Part shown: one piece after another, positions 8,071-15,401 of the stretch
Layout of the letters: every line of letters begins with the position of its first letter
Position numbering within the stretch: the stretch's first letter is position 1
From: Aureispira sp. CCB-QB1
GTDB taxonomy: Bacteria; Bacteroidota; Bacteroidia; Chitinophagales; Saprospiraceae
Direction of reading: 5' to 3'
Assembly (NCBI GenBank): GCA_945870185.1
Contig: CAMBRK010000049.1
Coordinates: 1-33,474, forward strand
Length of the DNA stretch: 33,474 bases
Notes under the pieces: generated by a model
Seen by the model: the letters and a program-made list of their open reading frames with translations, nothing else
Databases searched by the model: none
What the model was told of the DNA's origin: nothing
Made by a program: the position numbers and the translations under genes

Positions 8071-9318
8071 CTGTTCTCTATGGCCTTGTTGATTTATAAA
8101 AAACGAACCTTCTTCAGCATGTAATATCAACAAATTTTCCGCATGAATAAGATCCCAAGCTAAAAAATATCTCAATGGGTCTTCTGATAATAGAGTTTTA
8201 ACAACCTTAAACTGGTTACCTACGATTTCAATAATATCCTGCTTATTTGCTATAAAATCATATCCCACAATGCCAATTGCTCGATCATTTACAAATGTGA
8301 AAGTATTGTAATGATATTCTACAGGCATTGCCACCTTACTAACCAATTTATCTCGATGATATACAGAAATGACCTCATTGTCTGAATTGGGATTATGTGA
8401 CCAAATGGTTTTCTCTCCTTCTATTGACAATAGCATAGATGGAGCGACTACGTCAAATGACTCTAACTGCCAAATATCCTCCTCATTTGTAAGTGAAGCG
8501 TCTTGATACATGACCATAAACATCTTCTCCCCATTTCTTTTATTTAAAAGTATTTTTTTATCATTTACTGTATTGACAAAAAATGTTTTTAGCCTATCAC
8601 AAATTACTGTGTCTGTTTGGCCAATTTGTCTGCCATACCTATCTAATGGTACAGAAAGTATGTATCTTGGATTGGTGAATACTTCATGATAGATACATCT
8701 ATAACCGTCAGTATTTGGGTCTTTTAAGATGTATTCCACCTTATTGACAAAGATAGGATTGGCTGTAAATTTTCTGGCCATAGTATCTCCAGGTATAGTG
8801 GTCAGGTAAGACCCTAACTGACCTGATGCGTCAGAAAAACTTCTTTCAGTCATGGTCACTCCTATTCCTGCAAGTGCGAACGTTGGACCTACATAAAAAC
8901 TATCCTTTGACTTCCAAGAAAGCAATCTTACTGAGTCTTGCTCAAAGATAATACTTCTAGCTACTTCTGGGTGGGCTACATCTTTATATCCATACATAAA
9001 ATTCCATTCCATTTTGCCATTGTGAATATTGCGTTTTTCTAAATACGTTCCTGCTGTCTCTCCAGGTATGATTGTTTGATAAGGTGTGTAAATGTAACCA
9101 TCTTTAACTTCTGTTTTACAGCGTAAGCTAAAATTTAACCGATTGTATCCGTTACATTCGGCACTTATAGCAGAAGTATCCGCCATAGAATGGTACCATA
9201 TAGGTTTTAATTCTGTAAATTTAAGTTGTTCATAAGGTCTTAAGGGAAGGTATCTAATTTGACAAACAATATTGTTGGAGTAAATTATTGTTATATATAA
9301 TAGTAAAAAATGTTTCAT
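7756..9318 (-). CDS. T9SS-exported protein, paralogue B
   Basis: The product has exactly the same length (520 residues) and layout as paralogue A: signal peptide, PYEQLKF, CNGYNRL, TYLEKRNIHNGKMEW, and a nearly identical sorting domain. Similarity to paralogue A is patchy. The last 100 residues and blocks such as GIGVTMTERSFSDASGQLG and DGYRCIYHEVFTNP are almost identical, while the N-terminus and residues about 230-290 differ widely. This is a mosaic pattern expected from gene conversion or diversifying selection. It lies 88 bp downstream of the Cys-rich lipoprotein gene on the same strand, separated by a strong hairpin. It is predicted to be secreted; the role is unknown. Confidence 0.8.
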   Translation of the reverse strand: MKHFLLLYITIIYSNNIVCQIRYLPLRPYEQLKFTELKPIWYHSMADTSAISAECNGYNRLNFSLRCKTEVKDGYIYTPYQTIIPGETAGTYLEKRNIHNGKMEWNFMYGYKDVAHPEVARSIIFEQDSVRLLSWKSKDSFYVGPTFALAGIGVTMTERSFSDASGQLGSYLTTIPGDTMARKFTANPIFVNKVEYILKDPNTDGYRCIYHEVFTNPRYILSVPLDRYGRQIGQTDTVICDRLKTFFVNTVNDKKILLNKRNGEKMFMVMYQDASLTNEEDIWQLESFDVVAPSMLLSIEGEKTIWSHNPNSDNEVISVYHRDKLVSKVAMPVEYHYNTFTFVNDRAIGIVGYDFIANKQDIIEIVGNQFKVVKTLLSEDPLRYFLAWDLIHAENLLILHAEEGSFFINQQGHREQDYPSKANSIMAFSLESLGLVSGTSDAHQIKGNMDVYPNPSENVIHITVHSSNTKHLEIRNLLGNVMENISTHNTDTHTIDVSAWPSGMYIISGDHINPKTFVKI

Positions 9319-9339
9319 GATATGTAATATTATTAATTT

Positions 9340-9381
9340 AATTTGACGACTTCATTTATTTAAAAATGAAGTCGTCAAATT
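9340..9381. terminator. Long perfect hairpin between lipoprotein and secreted-protein genes
   Basis: The 18-bp arms AATTTGACGACTTCATTT (9340-9357) and their complement (9364-9381) are perfect, with a 6-nt loop. It sits between the Cys-rich lipoprotein and paralogue B, where the other module also has a hairpin. It may terminate or attenuate read-through, or stabilise mRNA ends. Confidence 0.7.
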
Positions 9382-9406
9382 ACAAAATTGAAAATAAGAA
9401 AAATTA

Positions 9407-10312
9407 TTATAAATCTGAGCCTATACGCTCACATGGGTTTGTGCATGCACCTTCTAGACCTTCAAAACATTGACTAGTCGGAGCAGTACAACTTCCACTT
9501 AATGATGTTACGGTTGGTGTACCGATGGGTACTAACTCACCTTTTTCGTTTACACAAAATTGTGACACTCTTTTACAGCACATATCTCCACAGTAAGCTT
9601 CATATATTTGTATACCTCCTTCTAGTTTATAGCGGAAACAAGTGGCCGTACATTCACTTTCATAAAAAGAAACGTTATAGGCAGTATTTGGAGAACCACA
9701 CTCAATCGCTATGATTTGGGAGATAGGTATTAATATAGACATTTCTCTTTCCTTGACTAAAGTTGTGTACATTTCATTTCGCTCGTTGGCCAATTGATGT
9801 ATTTGGCCAGTTGCTTGTAAATTGGCCCAATGTGTCAATAAAGTATTGCAGGAAATTGGATCATAAGTAATATTTAAATCCCAAATATCAACAGTAACAG
9901 ATTGCCCAACATAACATATCCTTTTTTTATAAGAAACTGTAATAATACATCCATTATAATTTATTTGCTGACCAGTAACTAATTGGTCCGTAAAACATCC
10001 ACCAGATGCAGCTCCTGGACCGCAATCAAAGGCTCTTGTTTGCGTTTCAATGTACTGAACGTCAGCATTAAGAGATTTACTTAGCAATAATCTCAATTCT
10101 TCAGGAGATATTGTTTGAGATTTTTCTTGTGTAAGATTTTCATTTTTAATATCATGCTCATTTGATGAACAAGATATAAAATTAGTGCTTAAAAATAAGA
10201 AGGAAAGTGGTACAGTCATAAACCAAAGATTTTTTAGATTTTCTCTCAGGCTACTTAAGAGATCATTAACTGTTTTTGTACTGTTTTTGTACTGTTTTTG
10301 TACTGTTTTCAT
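9407..10312 (-). CDS. Cys-rich lipoprotein of a two-gene secreted module (frame open through 11-bp repeats)
   Basis: The 301-residue product has an unusual N-terminus: about 30 charged residues starting MKTVQKQYKNSTKTV, encoded by tandem 11-bp repeats. A hydrophobic signal with lipobox FISC (Cys48) follows. The mature part is cysteine-rich. It has CGPGAASGGC, YNGCIITVSY, a DPxSCNTLLTHW segment, ESECTATCFRY, YCGDMCCKRVSQFC and a Cys-rich tail. Homologous blocks occur in the gene at 30973-31722: NGC-ITV-Y, DP-C-L---W, C---C-Y and CG--CC. I recognise no named family. An internal ATG at codon 32 could be the true start, which would place the repeats in the leader. Its position upstream of the T9SS paralogues in both modules suggests a functional pair. 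Confidence 0.75.
   Translation of the reverse strand: MKTVQKQYKNSTKTVNDLLSSLRENLKNLWFMTVPLSFLFLSTNFISCSSNEHDIKNENLTQEKSQTISPEELRLLLSKSLNADVQYIETQTRAFDCGPGAASGGCFTDQLVTGQQINYNGCIITVSYKKRICYVGQSVTVDIWDLNITYDPISCNTLLTHWANLQATGQIHQLANERNEMYTTLVKEREMSILIPISQIIAIECGSPNTAYNVSFYESECTATCFRYKLEGGIQIYEAYCGDMCCKRVSQFCVNEKGELVPIGTPTVTSLSGSCTAPTSQCFEGLEGACTNPCERIGSDL
10269..10309 (-). repeat. 11-bp tandem repeat directly after the start codon
   Basis: On the minus strand AAAACAGTACA occurs three times in a row, followed by a partial fourth AAAACAGT, beginning at the base after the ATG. Eleven is not a multiple of three, so each gain or loss shifts the frame. With the present number the frame runs into the lipoprotein. 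With one unit fewer it would hit TAA after 11 codons. Confidence 0.9.
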
Positions 10313-10343
10313 GGTATAAAGTTTTAAAAGTTTAATAATCTAA

Positions 10344-10351
10344 CAAAGTTA
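10344..10351 (-). promoter_or_regulatory. Candidate -7 box for the Cys-rich lipoprotein gene
   Basis: The minus strand reads TAACTTTG, an exact TANNTTTG match 31 nt upstream of the ATG at 10312. A convincing -33 box is not seen at normal spacing. Confidence 0.4.
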
Positions 10352-10440
10352 ACTTATTATATCGAAATTGTCGAGTGTCTCCCCAATAAAAAATAGAAAT
10401 AATTTTTATACACCAGTTAAAGTTCTTGTTTCAAACAATA

Positions 10441-10473
10441 AAAGCCCTGACATCACTCAGGTATCAGGGCTTT
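10441..10473. terminator. Intrinsic terminator after xseB
   Basis: The arms AAAGCCCTGA (10441-10450) and TCAGGGCTTT (10464-10473) are perfect, with inner TGA/TCA extension. It ends the minus-strand yceI-xseB genes before the lipoprotein module starts. Confidence 0.85.
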
Positions 10474-10494
10474 AATTATTTTACTACAAAAGTA

Positions 10495-10686
10495 TTAATT
10501 TGCAGGATTTATTTTCTCTAGGTCTTCTTCTATAGACCTGAGTTTAGATTTGCAAAAAGTAGATAGCTCGGCTGCTCTTTTGAGTTTGTCACTGATTTCG
10601 TCTAGACTTACTTCATCTGATTGTAGTGATGCCAATATTTTGTTTAATTCGGCATAGGCGCTATCGTATGACAATTTTTTGCTCAT
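10495..10686 (-). CDS. xseB: Exodeoxyribonuclease VII small subunit
   Basis: The 63-residue product reads SYDSAYAELNKILASLQSDE, then LDEISDKLKRAAELSTFCKSKL and EEDLEKI, the standard two-helix XseB pattern. XseB associates with XseA to degrade single-stranded DNA. I chose the ATG at 10686 (MSKKLSYD); a TTG at 10719 would add 11 residues that do not fit the family. xseA is not adjacent. The gene lies 35 bp downstream of the YceI gene on the same strand. Confidence 0.9.
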   Translation of the reverse strand: MSKKLSYDSAYAELNKILASLQSDEVSLDEISDKLKRAAELSTFCKSKLRSIEEDLEKINPAN

Positions 10687-10706
10687 CAAAAAGATATTTT
10701 GTCTCA

Positions 10707-10714
10707 CAAAGATA
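10707..10714 (-). promoter_or_regulatory. Candidate -7 box for xseB
   Basis: The minus strand reads TATCTTTG, an exact TANNTTTG match, 20 nt upstream of the xseB ATG in the yceI-xseB gap. The -33 region would fall in the end of yceI and is not clear. Confidence 0.3.
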
Positions 10715-10721
10715 ATCAATA

Positions 10722-11408
10722 TTACTGAGCTGGTGCAGCAGCAGGTGTGGTTTTACCTTCCACCATTAATTGAAGCATAATATTATCTTCAATAAATTTA
10801 TCACCTAAGTCCTTAAAAATATTTTTTGATCCGTAATTAATACCAAAATCTGTTCTATTGATGGCAAATTGATTGGTAGTCACTACTACGCTATTTTCTG
10901 TAATAGATATATTCGCAGGTATGGTTACTTCTTTAGTTATATCTTTCAAAGTAAGGTTTCCTTTTACGATAGCATTTGCGCCCGCTTCAGTAGATGGAGT
11001 GACACTTACGATTTCAAATTTACCTGTGGGGAATTTTTTTGCATTGAAAAAGTGATCTGCGTCTTCTTCTTTCTCTCCTTTTAAGTGACCTTCAAGACTT
11101 GCTTTTTCATCACCTGTTAAATCTGTCACAACGATACTGTTTATATCAATCACAAAATTTCCAGCGGCTACAGCACCGTCTGTTACGGTGATTTCTCCCG
11201 AAGTGATATTGATTGTTCCCGTATGTTTTCCTGTAGGCTTAGATCCTTCCCAGTTGATTTTTGCAGCATCAGGAGATACAGTGTACACTACACCGGTTGC
11301 CTGCGCTGCATCTTGTGTTGCATCAGCTGCAGGAGCTGCCTTATCTTTGCAAGAAACTATTGAAAAGGCTAAAGAAAGAGATAATACAAAATTTAAAATG
11401 TTTTTCAT
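10722..11408 (-). CDS. YceI-family lipocalin-like lipoprotein
   Basis: The 228-residue product has a signal peptide with lipobox IVSC (Cys20) and an Ala-rich linker. A YceI domain follows (about residues 40-215): SPDAAKINWEGSKPTGKHTG, DINSIVVTDL, HLKGEKEEDADHFFNAKKFP, and NRTDFGINYG near the end. YceI proteins form a beta-barrel that binds long isoprenoid-like lipids. Here the lipobox predicts membrane attachment in the periplasm. The Ala/Pro-rich C-terminus is low complexity. The exact ligand cannot be deduced. Confidence 0.9.
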   Translation of the reverse strand: MKNILNFVLSLSLAFSIVSCKDKAAPAADATQDAAQATGVVYTVSPDAAKINWEGSKPTGKHTGTINITSGEITVTDGAVAAGNFVIDINSIVVTDLTGDEKASLEGHLKGEKEEDADHFFNAKKFPTGKFEIVSVTPSTEAGANAIVKGNLTLKDITKEVTIPANISITENSVVVTTNQFAINRTDFGINYGSKNIFKDLGDKFIEDNIMLQLMVEGKTTPAAAPAQ

Positions 11409-11536
11409 TCTTAATAAAATTGAATATTGTTTTGCAAAATTGCAATGCTTTAACGAAGTAAATAAAGTTTAAGTTTTACATTAATTTATTAATGAATCTC
11501 AATAATATGTTAAACTATAGTAGTTTGAACATGATA

Positions 11537-12430
11537 CTATTTTTCCGTGGGAACAGTATCAATAAATTCTTTAATTTGCTCAATACCGTTCAAAATCTTT
11601 ACATTTGAAGGTAACGTTAATTGTTGGCTCACGGTTTGAAATCCTGATATGAGTACGTAAGTATCTTTAGTGTTTTTGCCTAATTCATTTATGTAAGGTT
11701 GAAGTGGCGACTCTGAAAAACTATCATTAAATATAGCAAAAATAAAATCAGGATAAAATATATTTTTACCTTCTAATACGTCGATTAAAGGCACATTTGA
11801 ACCAAGGTTGATTACTTTGATGCCCTTAGAAACCAAAACAAATTGGAGGAAAAGTAAACTGAGTTCATGCGTTTCTTGTTCCGGCAAATAAACTAGTGCT
11901 CTTAATTTAGTTTTTGGTTGGGACTGCAACAATCTATCTATTTCGATGATAGTCTTTCGCTTAATAATGTTACTCACAAAATTTTCGTGAACGCCTTTAA
12001 CAGAACCTGCCAACCACATTACACTTAGTTTGTCCAATAATGGGTAGACAATAGTATTCATAGCCTCTTCAAAGCCTTTGGCAGCAATCTGATGTTCTAG
12101 AATAATATTAAATTTACTCTCATCCAACTCAAACATCGATAACATCATGGAGTCAATTTGATCTTCAAAAAGCTCACCAACATCAGTTAACTCAGCTACT
12201 TTTTGCATAATTTCTGCATTAGCCATATCAGCTATCTTGGAAATTTTAAATCCTTTTCTATTTAATAAAGTAATATTAAGGATTTTTTGGAGGTCTTCAT
12301 CCTTATAATATCGAATATTGGTGTCGGTGCGACTAGGATTTATGATATTGTAGCGCTTCTCCCAAATACGGAGCGTGTGGGCCTTTACGCCCGATAAACT
12401 CTCCAGATCTTTTATAGAATAAGCAACCAT
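11537..12430 (-). CDS. MerR-family regulator with cobalamin-binding-like domain (CarH/LitR type)
   Basis: The 297-residue product starts with a MerR winged HTH (YSIKDLESLSGVKAHTLRIWEKRYNII, residues 4-30). A four-helix region (about 90-165) includes W139, and a Rossmann-like B12-binding domain follows (about 175-290). In CarH, W and an E-H pair in the helical part and a D/ExHxxG motif hold adenosylcobalamin for light sensing. Here W139 and E149 are kept, the next position is Asn150 rather than His, and the motif reads ETHELS (186-191), keeping His188 but losing the Gly. Cobalamin binding is therefore possible but not secure. Direct repeats with 11-bp period lie just upstream of its ATG and may be its own operator. 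Carotenoid genes, often nearby in other genomes, are not in the window. Confidence 0.85.
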   Translation of the reverse strand: MVAYSIKDLESLSGVKAHTLRIWEKRYNIINPSRTDTNIRYYKDEDLQKILNITLLNRKGFKISKIADMANAEIMQKVAELTDVGELFEDQIDSMMLSMFELDESKFNIILEHQIAAKGFEEAMNTIVYPLLDKLSVMWLAGSVKGVHENFVSNIIKRKTIIEIDRLLQSQPKTKLRALVYLPEQETHELSLLFLQFVLVSKGIKVINLGSNVPLIDVLEGKNIFYPDFIFAIFNDSFSESPLQPYINELGKNTKDTYVLISGFQTVSQQLTLPSNVKILNGIEQIKEFIDTVPTEK

Positions 12431-12434
12431 TATA

Positions 12435-12454
12435 TTAAAGTAATTTTAAAGTAA
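12435..12454. promoter_or_regulatory. Direct repeat with 11-bp period upstream of the MerR-B12 gene
   Basis: TTAAAGTAA occurs at 12435-12443 and again at 12446-12454, exactly 11 bp apart, starting 5 bp upstream of the regulator's ATG (12430). CarH-type proteins bind DNA through 11-bp direct repeats, so this is a candidate autoregulatory operator. The motif itself is AT-rich, so chance is not excluded. Confidence 0.4.
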
Positions 12455-12634
12455 CTGATAGAAAAATATCCATAAAGTTATTAATATCGATGGGCTAACA
12501 AAAAATGTTATAAAATGTTCAAGAAAATAATTTCGCCTTAATAATTTGTGTTTAAAATAAACTAAACGGTAATGAATTTATCTTAGTGTTTTTAAGGAAT
12601 CAAAATAACTTTTTCGAGAATCAATTTCTTCTGA

Positions 12635-12668
12635 ATGAAAGTTTCATTTAAACTTTCATGGTTTTTTA
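12635..12668 (+). terminator. Terminator-like hairpin with no gene upstream
   Basis: ATGAAAGTTT (12635-12644) and AAACTTTCAT (12650-12659) pair perfectly around a 5-nt loop, and GG plus a six-T run follow. On the plus strand there is no gene ahead of it for over 6 kb, so it may end a small RNA or protect against antisense transcription. Confidence 0.5.
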
Positions 12669-12700
12669 TAAAATAAAATAGATATTTTCATGAAAAGTGC

Positions 12701-12708
12701 TAATTTTG
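12701..12708 (+). promoter_or_regulatory. Candidate -7 box of the five-gene operon
   Basis: TAATTTTG is an exact TANNTTTG match 27 nt upstream of the ATG at 12735. The -33 element is not evident. Confidence 0.4.
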
Positions 12709-12734
12709 ACTTTCCAAAAAGTTAATTCTTTTGT

Positions 12735-13451
12735 ATGTTTAAGAAAATACTTACCATTTTACTATTTGCCATCTTTATCATGACTGGTAAAACTCAGAGT
12801 TATTGGTTTGGTGCCAAAGGAGGCTTAGCCATGAACAACCAATCATGGGGAGCTGGATTTGGAAATATTGGAGCCAATAGAGATGCTATGTTTTCTTTCA
12901 ATGGTGATTTATTTCTGGAGTCATATGACGAAGAAAAGAAGGGAGCTTTGTATGCGCAATTGGGCTTTCATACTAGAGGAAGCGCGCTTAGATTTTTTAG
13001 TTTTAATAATGATTTTAATACCTTGTCCAAATATAAATTTAATAATATTGTTTTGGAACTTGGAGCTAAAAAAGCTTTTTTCTCTACAGATGACTATATT
13101 CCTTATATGATTTTAGGTATCCGAGGAGAGTATACGGTTGGAAATAATCTAGGTTCAGTGAGTCAGTTTGCAGAAATAGTAAATGCAGATTATATCAGAA
13201 AATTCAATTATGGGGTTACTTTCGGTGGTGGATTTGAAATGGTAATGTCAGAACTCAGCAATATATTTATCGAAGCATCTATACAGCCCGACTACTCTTT
13301 ACAATATGAGCATTTTGGTATCGAAAATGTACGCAGTCCAGATCCATCATCAACTGAAAGAATTGACCTTCCTCCTACACAGGTTAGGAACTTGTCCATA
13401 GAAGTTAAAGTTGGGTTTAAATTTTTAAGAAAGATAGAATATATTGATTAA
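12735..13451 (+). CDS. PorT-like outer-membrane beta-barrel protein
   Basis: The 238-residue product has a signal peptide (about residues 1-20, ending KTQS). Alternating strands typical of an eight-stranded barrel follow: WFGAKGGLAMN, ALYAQLGFHTRG, NNIVLELGAKKAF, YMILGIRGEY, YGVTFGGGFE, IFIEASIQPDYS, and a last strand LSIEVKVGFKF. It belongs to the broad Bacteroidota outer-membrane barrel group and is not necessarily a T9SS component. It is the first gene of an operon with 17 bp to the next gene. Confidence 0.75.
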   Translation: MFKKILTILLFAIFIMTGKTQSYWFGAKGGLAMNNQSWGAGFGNIGANRDAMFSFNGDLFLESYDEEKKGALYAQLGFHTRGSALRFFSFNNDFNTLSKYKFNNIVLELGAKKAFFSTDDYIPYMILGIRGEYTVGNNLGSVSQFAEIVNADYIRKFNYGVTFGGGFEMVMSELSNIFIEASIQPDYSLQYEHFGIENVRSPDPSSTERIDLPPTQVRNLSIEVKVGFKFLRKIEYID

Positions 13452-13468
13452 CATATAACCATTAAAAT

Positions 13469-14617
13469 ATGAAACACTTTTTACTTTTTGTTATTGCCTT
13501 AGTATTTAACAGCGGTTTGATAGCTCAGGTCACCATCACTAGTACAACATTTCCTAAGAAAGGAGATGTGCTTAAATACGCTGAAAATACAAATCCAACT
13601 TATACGCTTGATTTGAAATCTAATGCAGGCCCACATCAATGGGAATTCAATGTGCTTTCATCAGGACGTAAATTCCAGGAATCATATTTGGATCCTAAAA
13701 CAGGAAAAGATGCTGCATCTTTTGCTGATGCGGATATCATGCTTAAAGAAGAAGATCAAGAAGAATATTACAAATCATCAGCAACGAAAATAGAAGCTTT
13801 GGGCTTTGGTGGTATCAATCCCATATTTAATGCTCCAGTTGTGGTGAAATATGTAAAAAGACCTGCCTTGAGACAGGCGCCGCTATCGTTTATCTCTACC
13901 ACAGCTTCTGAAGGTGACTTTCGAATATCGATACCAGCAACTGCTTTCCCGGACTCATTATTAGCTAATTTTCCAGCAGCATTCAGACCTGATAGCATTA
14001 GGGTAGAGTTTGTATCTACTACTAGCAGTCTGATGGATGCTTATGGAAAATTGATGATGCAAGGCCAAAACCTAGATGTACTTCGTGAAAAAGCAAGTGA
14101 AACTTCTCAGACAAGAATATCAGTTCGAGTAGGATTTTTGGGTTGGCAGAACTTAGAAACATTGGCATCTACTTTCAACATTCCACTTCCGCCATTTATA
14201 GGACAGTTTTTAGGGGTTAATAAAACTACTACTTACAATTTTTACAATAAGGACAAAAAGGAAATTTTGGTATCTGCTACATATGATTCCATCAATGTTT
14301 TAGAAACCGTTGTTTTTGCAGATTACGGAAATGTAATCAATGCGGTGAAAGACTCCAAAGGTCCAACATTCACATTGTATCCCAACCCAGTTTCTGATAT
14401 GGTTACTATTAATACTGAAAACTGGCAGGATGGTATGTACCTCATTACGATAGCTGACTTGAATGGTAAAATATCTTACGCCGAACCTACACAATTATCA
14501 GCCCAAAATCCAAAACAAATTAATATTTCTGATTTGAATTCGGGAGTTTATATACTTACTATCAGAGACCGGTTCAATAAAAAATCAGGAAGCACGCGTA
14601 TGGTGGTATTGGATTAA
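13469..14617 (+). CDS. T9SS type A sorting-domain protein
   Basis: The 382-residue product has a signal peptide (MKHFLLFVIALVFNSGLIAQ) and an uncharacterised secreted region (about 21-295). The sorting domain (about 300-382) reads FTLYPNPVSD, then GMYLITI, a SGVYILTI strand and a basic end KKSGSTRMVVLD. It is predicted to be exported by T9SS. It is unrelated in its main part to the four propeller-like paralogues. It lies 17 bp after the barrel gene and 4 bp before the SDR gene, so it is in the same operon. Confidence 0.85.
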   Translation: MKHFLLFVIALVFNSGLIAQVTITSTTFPKKGDVLKYAENTNPTYTLDLKSNAGPHQWEFNVLSSGRKFQESYLDPKTGKDAASFADADIMLKEEDQEEYYKSSATKIEALGFGGINPIFNAPVVVKYVKRPALRQAPLSFISTTASEGDFRISIPATAFPDSLLANFPAAFRPDSIRVEFVSTTSSLMDAYGKLMMQGQNLDVLREKASETSQTRISVRVGFLGWQNLETLASTFNIPLPPFIGQFLGVNKTTTYNFYNKDKKEILVSATYDSINVLETVVFADYGNVINAVKDSKGPTFTLYPNPVSDMVTINTENWQDGMYLITIADLNGKISYAEPTQLSAQNPKQINISDLNSGVYILTIRDRFNKKSGSTRMVVLD

Positions 14618-14621
14618 GCGT

Positions 14622-15401
14622 ATGAGAGACATAAAAAATCATCTTTCTTTTGATCTCAATGGGAAAGTAGCTATTGTTACAGGAGGGACTCGTGGTATTG
14701 GTTTTAGTATAGTTCAGGTATTGGCATCACGAGGTGCTCATGTAGTAATTACGGGTCGTCAAGACCAAAATGTTGCTGATGCTCTAGCTACTTTTGATAC
14801 CCATGGTTTAAAAGTAGATGGCATAGCTTGTCATTCTGGAGATGAAGTCCAACTCAAAAAATTAGTGGATTATACCACAGAGAAATATAAAACAGTAGAT
14901 ATCTTAGTTAATAATGCTGCAACCAATCCTGTTTTTGGACCTATGGAGGATATGGATGGTGCTGTTTTTGACAAAATCATGCAAGTCAATGTAAAAGCAG
15001 GACTACTCCTTTCCAATTTTTGTTTTCCATTCATGAAAGCCAAGGGTTCTGGTTCAATAATCCATATTGGCTCGGTAGAAGGAAGTCGTCCCAGCCCGGG
15101 ATTGTCTGTCTACAGTATGAGCAAAGCAGCACTGGCGATGTTGTCTAAAAGTCAGGCAACAGAATGGGGAAAGTACGGTATAAGAAGCAATGTGATTTGT
15201 CCCGGACTGGTTCAAACAAAATTCAGTTCACCTCTTTGGAAAAACGAGCCTATACTGAATGAATGGAATGAAAGAATACCGTTGGGAAGAATGGCCCAAC
15301 CCGACGAAATCGCAGGATTAGTGCTGTACCTAGCATCCGACGCATCGTCATATACTACAGGTGTAGACTTTAATGTAGATGGTGGATATTTGATTTCATA
15401 A
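14622..15401 (+). CDS. SDR-family NAD(P)-dependent oxidoreductase
   Basis: The 259-residue classical short-chain dehydrogenase has the cofactor motif TGGTRGIG (residues 20-27), NNAA (97-100) and the catalytic set S151, Y164, K168 (YSMSK). The C-terminal GVDFNVDGG is typical. The layout resembles DHRS4-type or 3-oxoacyl-ACP-reductase-like SDRs; the substrate is not predictable. The stop codon overlaps the next start by one base (TAATG), so translational coupling is likely. Confidence 0.92.
   Translation: MRDIKNHLSFDLNGKVAIVTGGTRGIGFSIVQVLASRGAHVVITGRQDQNVADALATFDTHGLKVDGIACHSGDEVQLKKLVDYTTEKYKTVDILVNNAATNPVFGPMEDMDGAVFDKIMQVNVKAGLLLSNFCFPFMKAKGSGSIIHIGSVEGSRPSPGLSVYSMSKAALAMLSKSQATEWGKYGIRSNVICPGLVQTKFSSPLWKNEPILNEWNERIPLGRMAQPDEIAGLVLYLASDASSYTTGVDFNVDGGYLIS

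Larger units (their letters stand above)
12431..12734. other. 304-bp divergent intergenic region
   Basis: The region lies between the MerR-B12 gene (minus) and the beta-barrel gene (plus). It holds the 11-bp-period repeats, a terminator-like hairpin at 12635-12659 followed by TTTTTT, and a -7 box at 12701-12708. I see no coding potential. Confidence 0.6.

Noticed and set aside
10269-10309. CRISPR-like array
   Set aside because: The repeats are 11 bp and directly adjacent without spacers, and no cas genes are present.
12735-13451. Genuine T9SS component PorT
   Set aside because: The resemblance is limited to general barrel features; no specific PorT signature was recognised.
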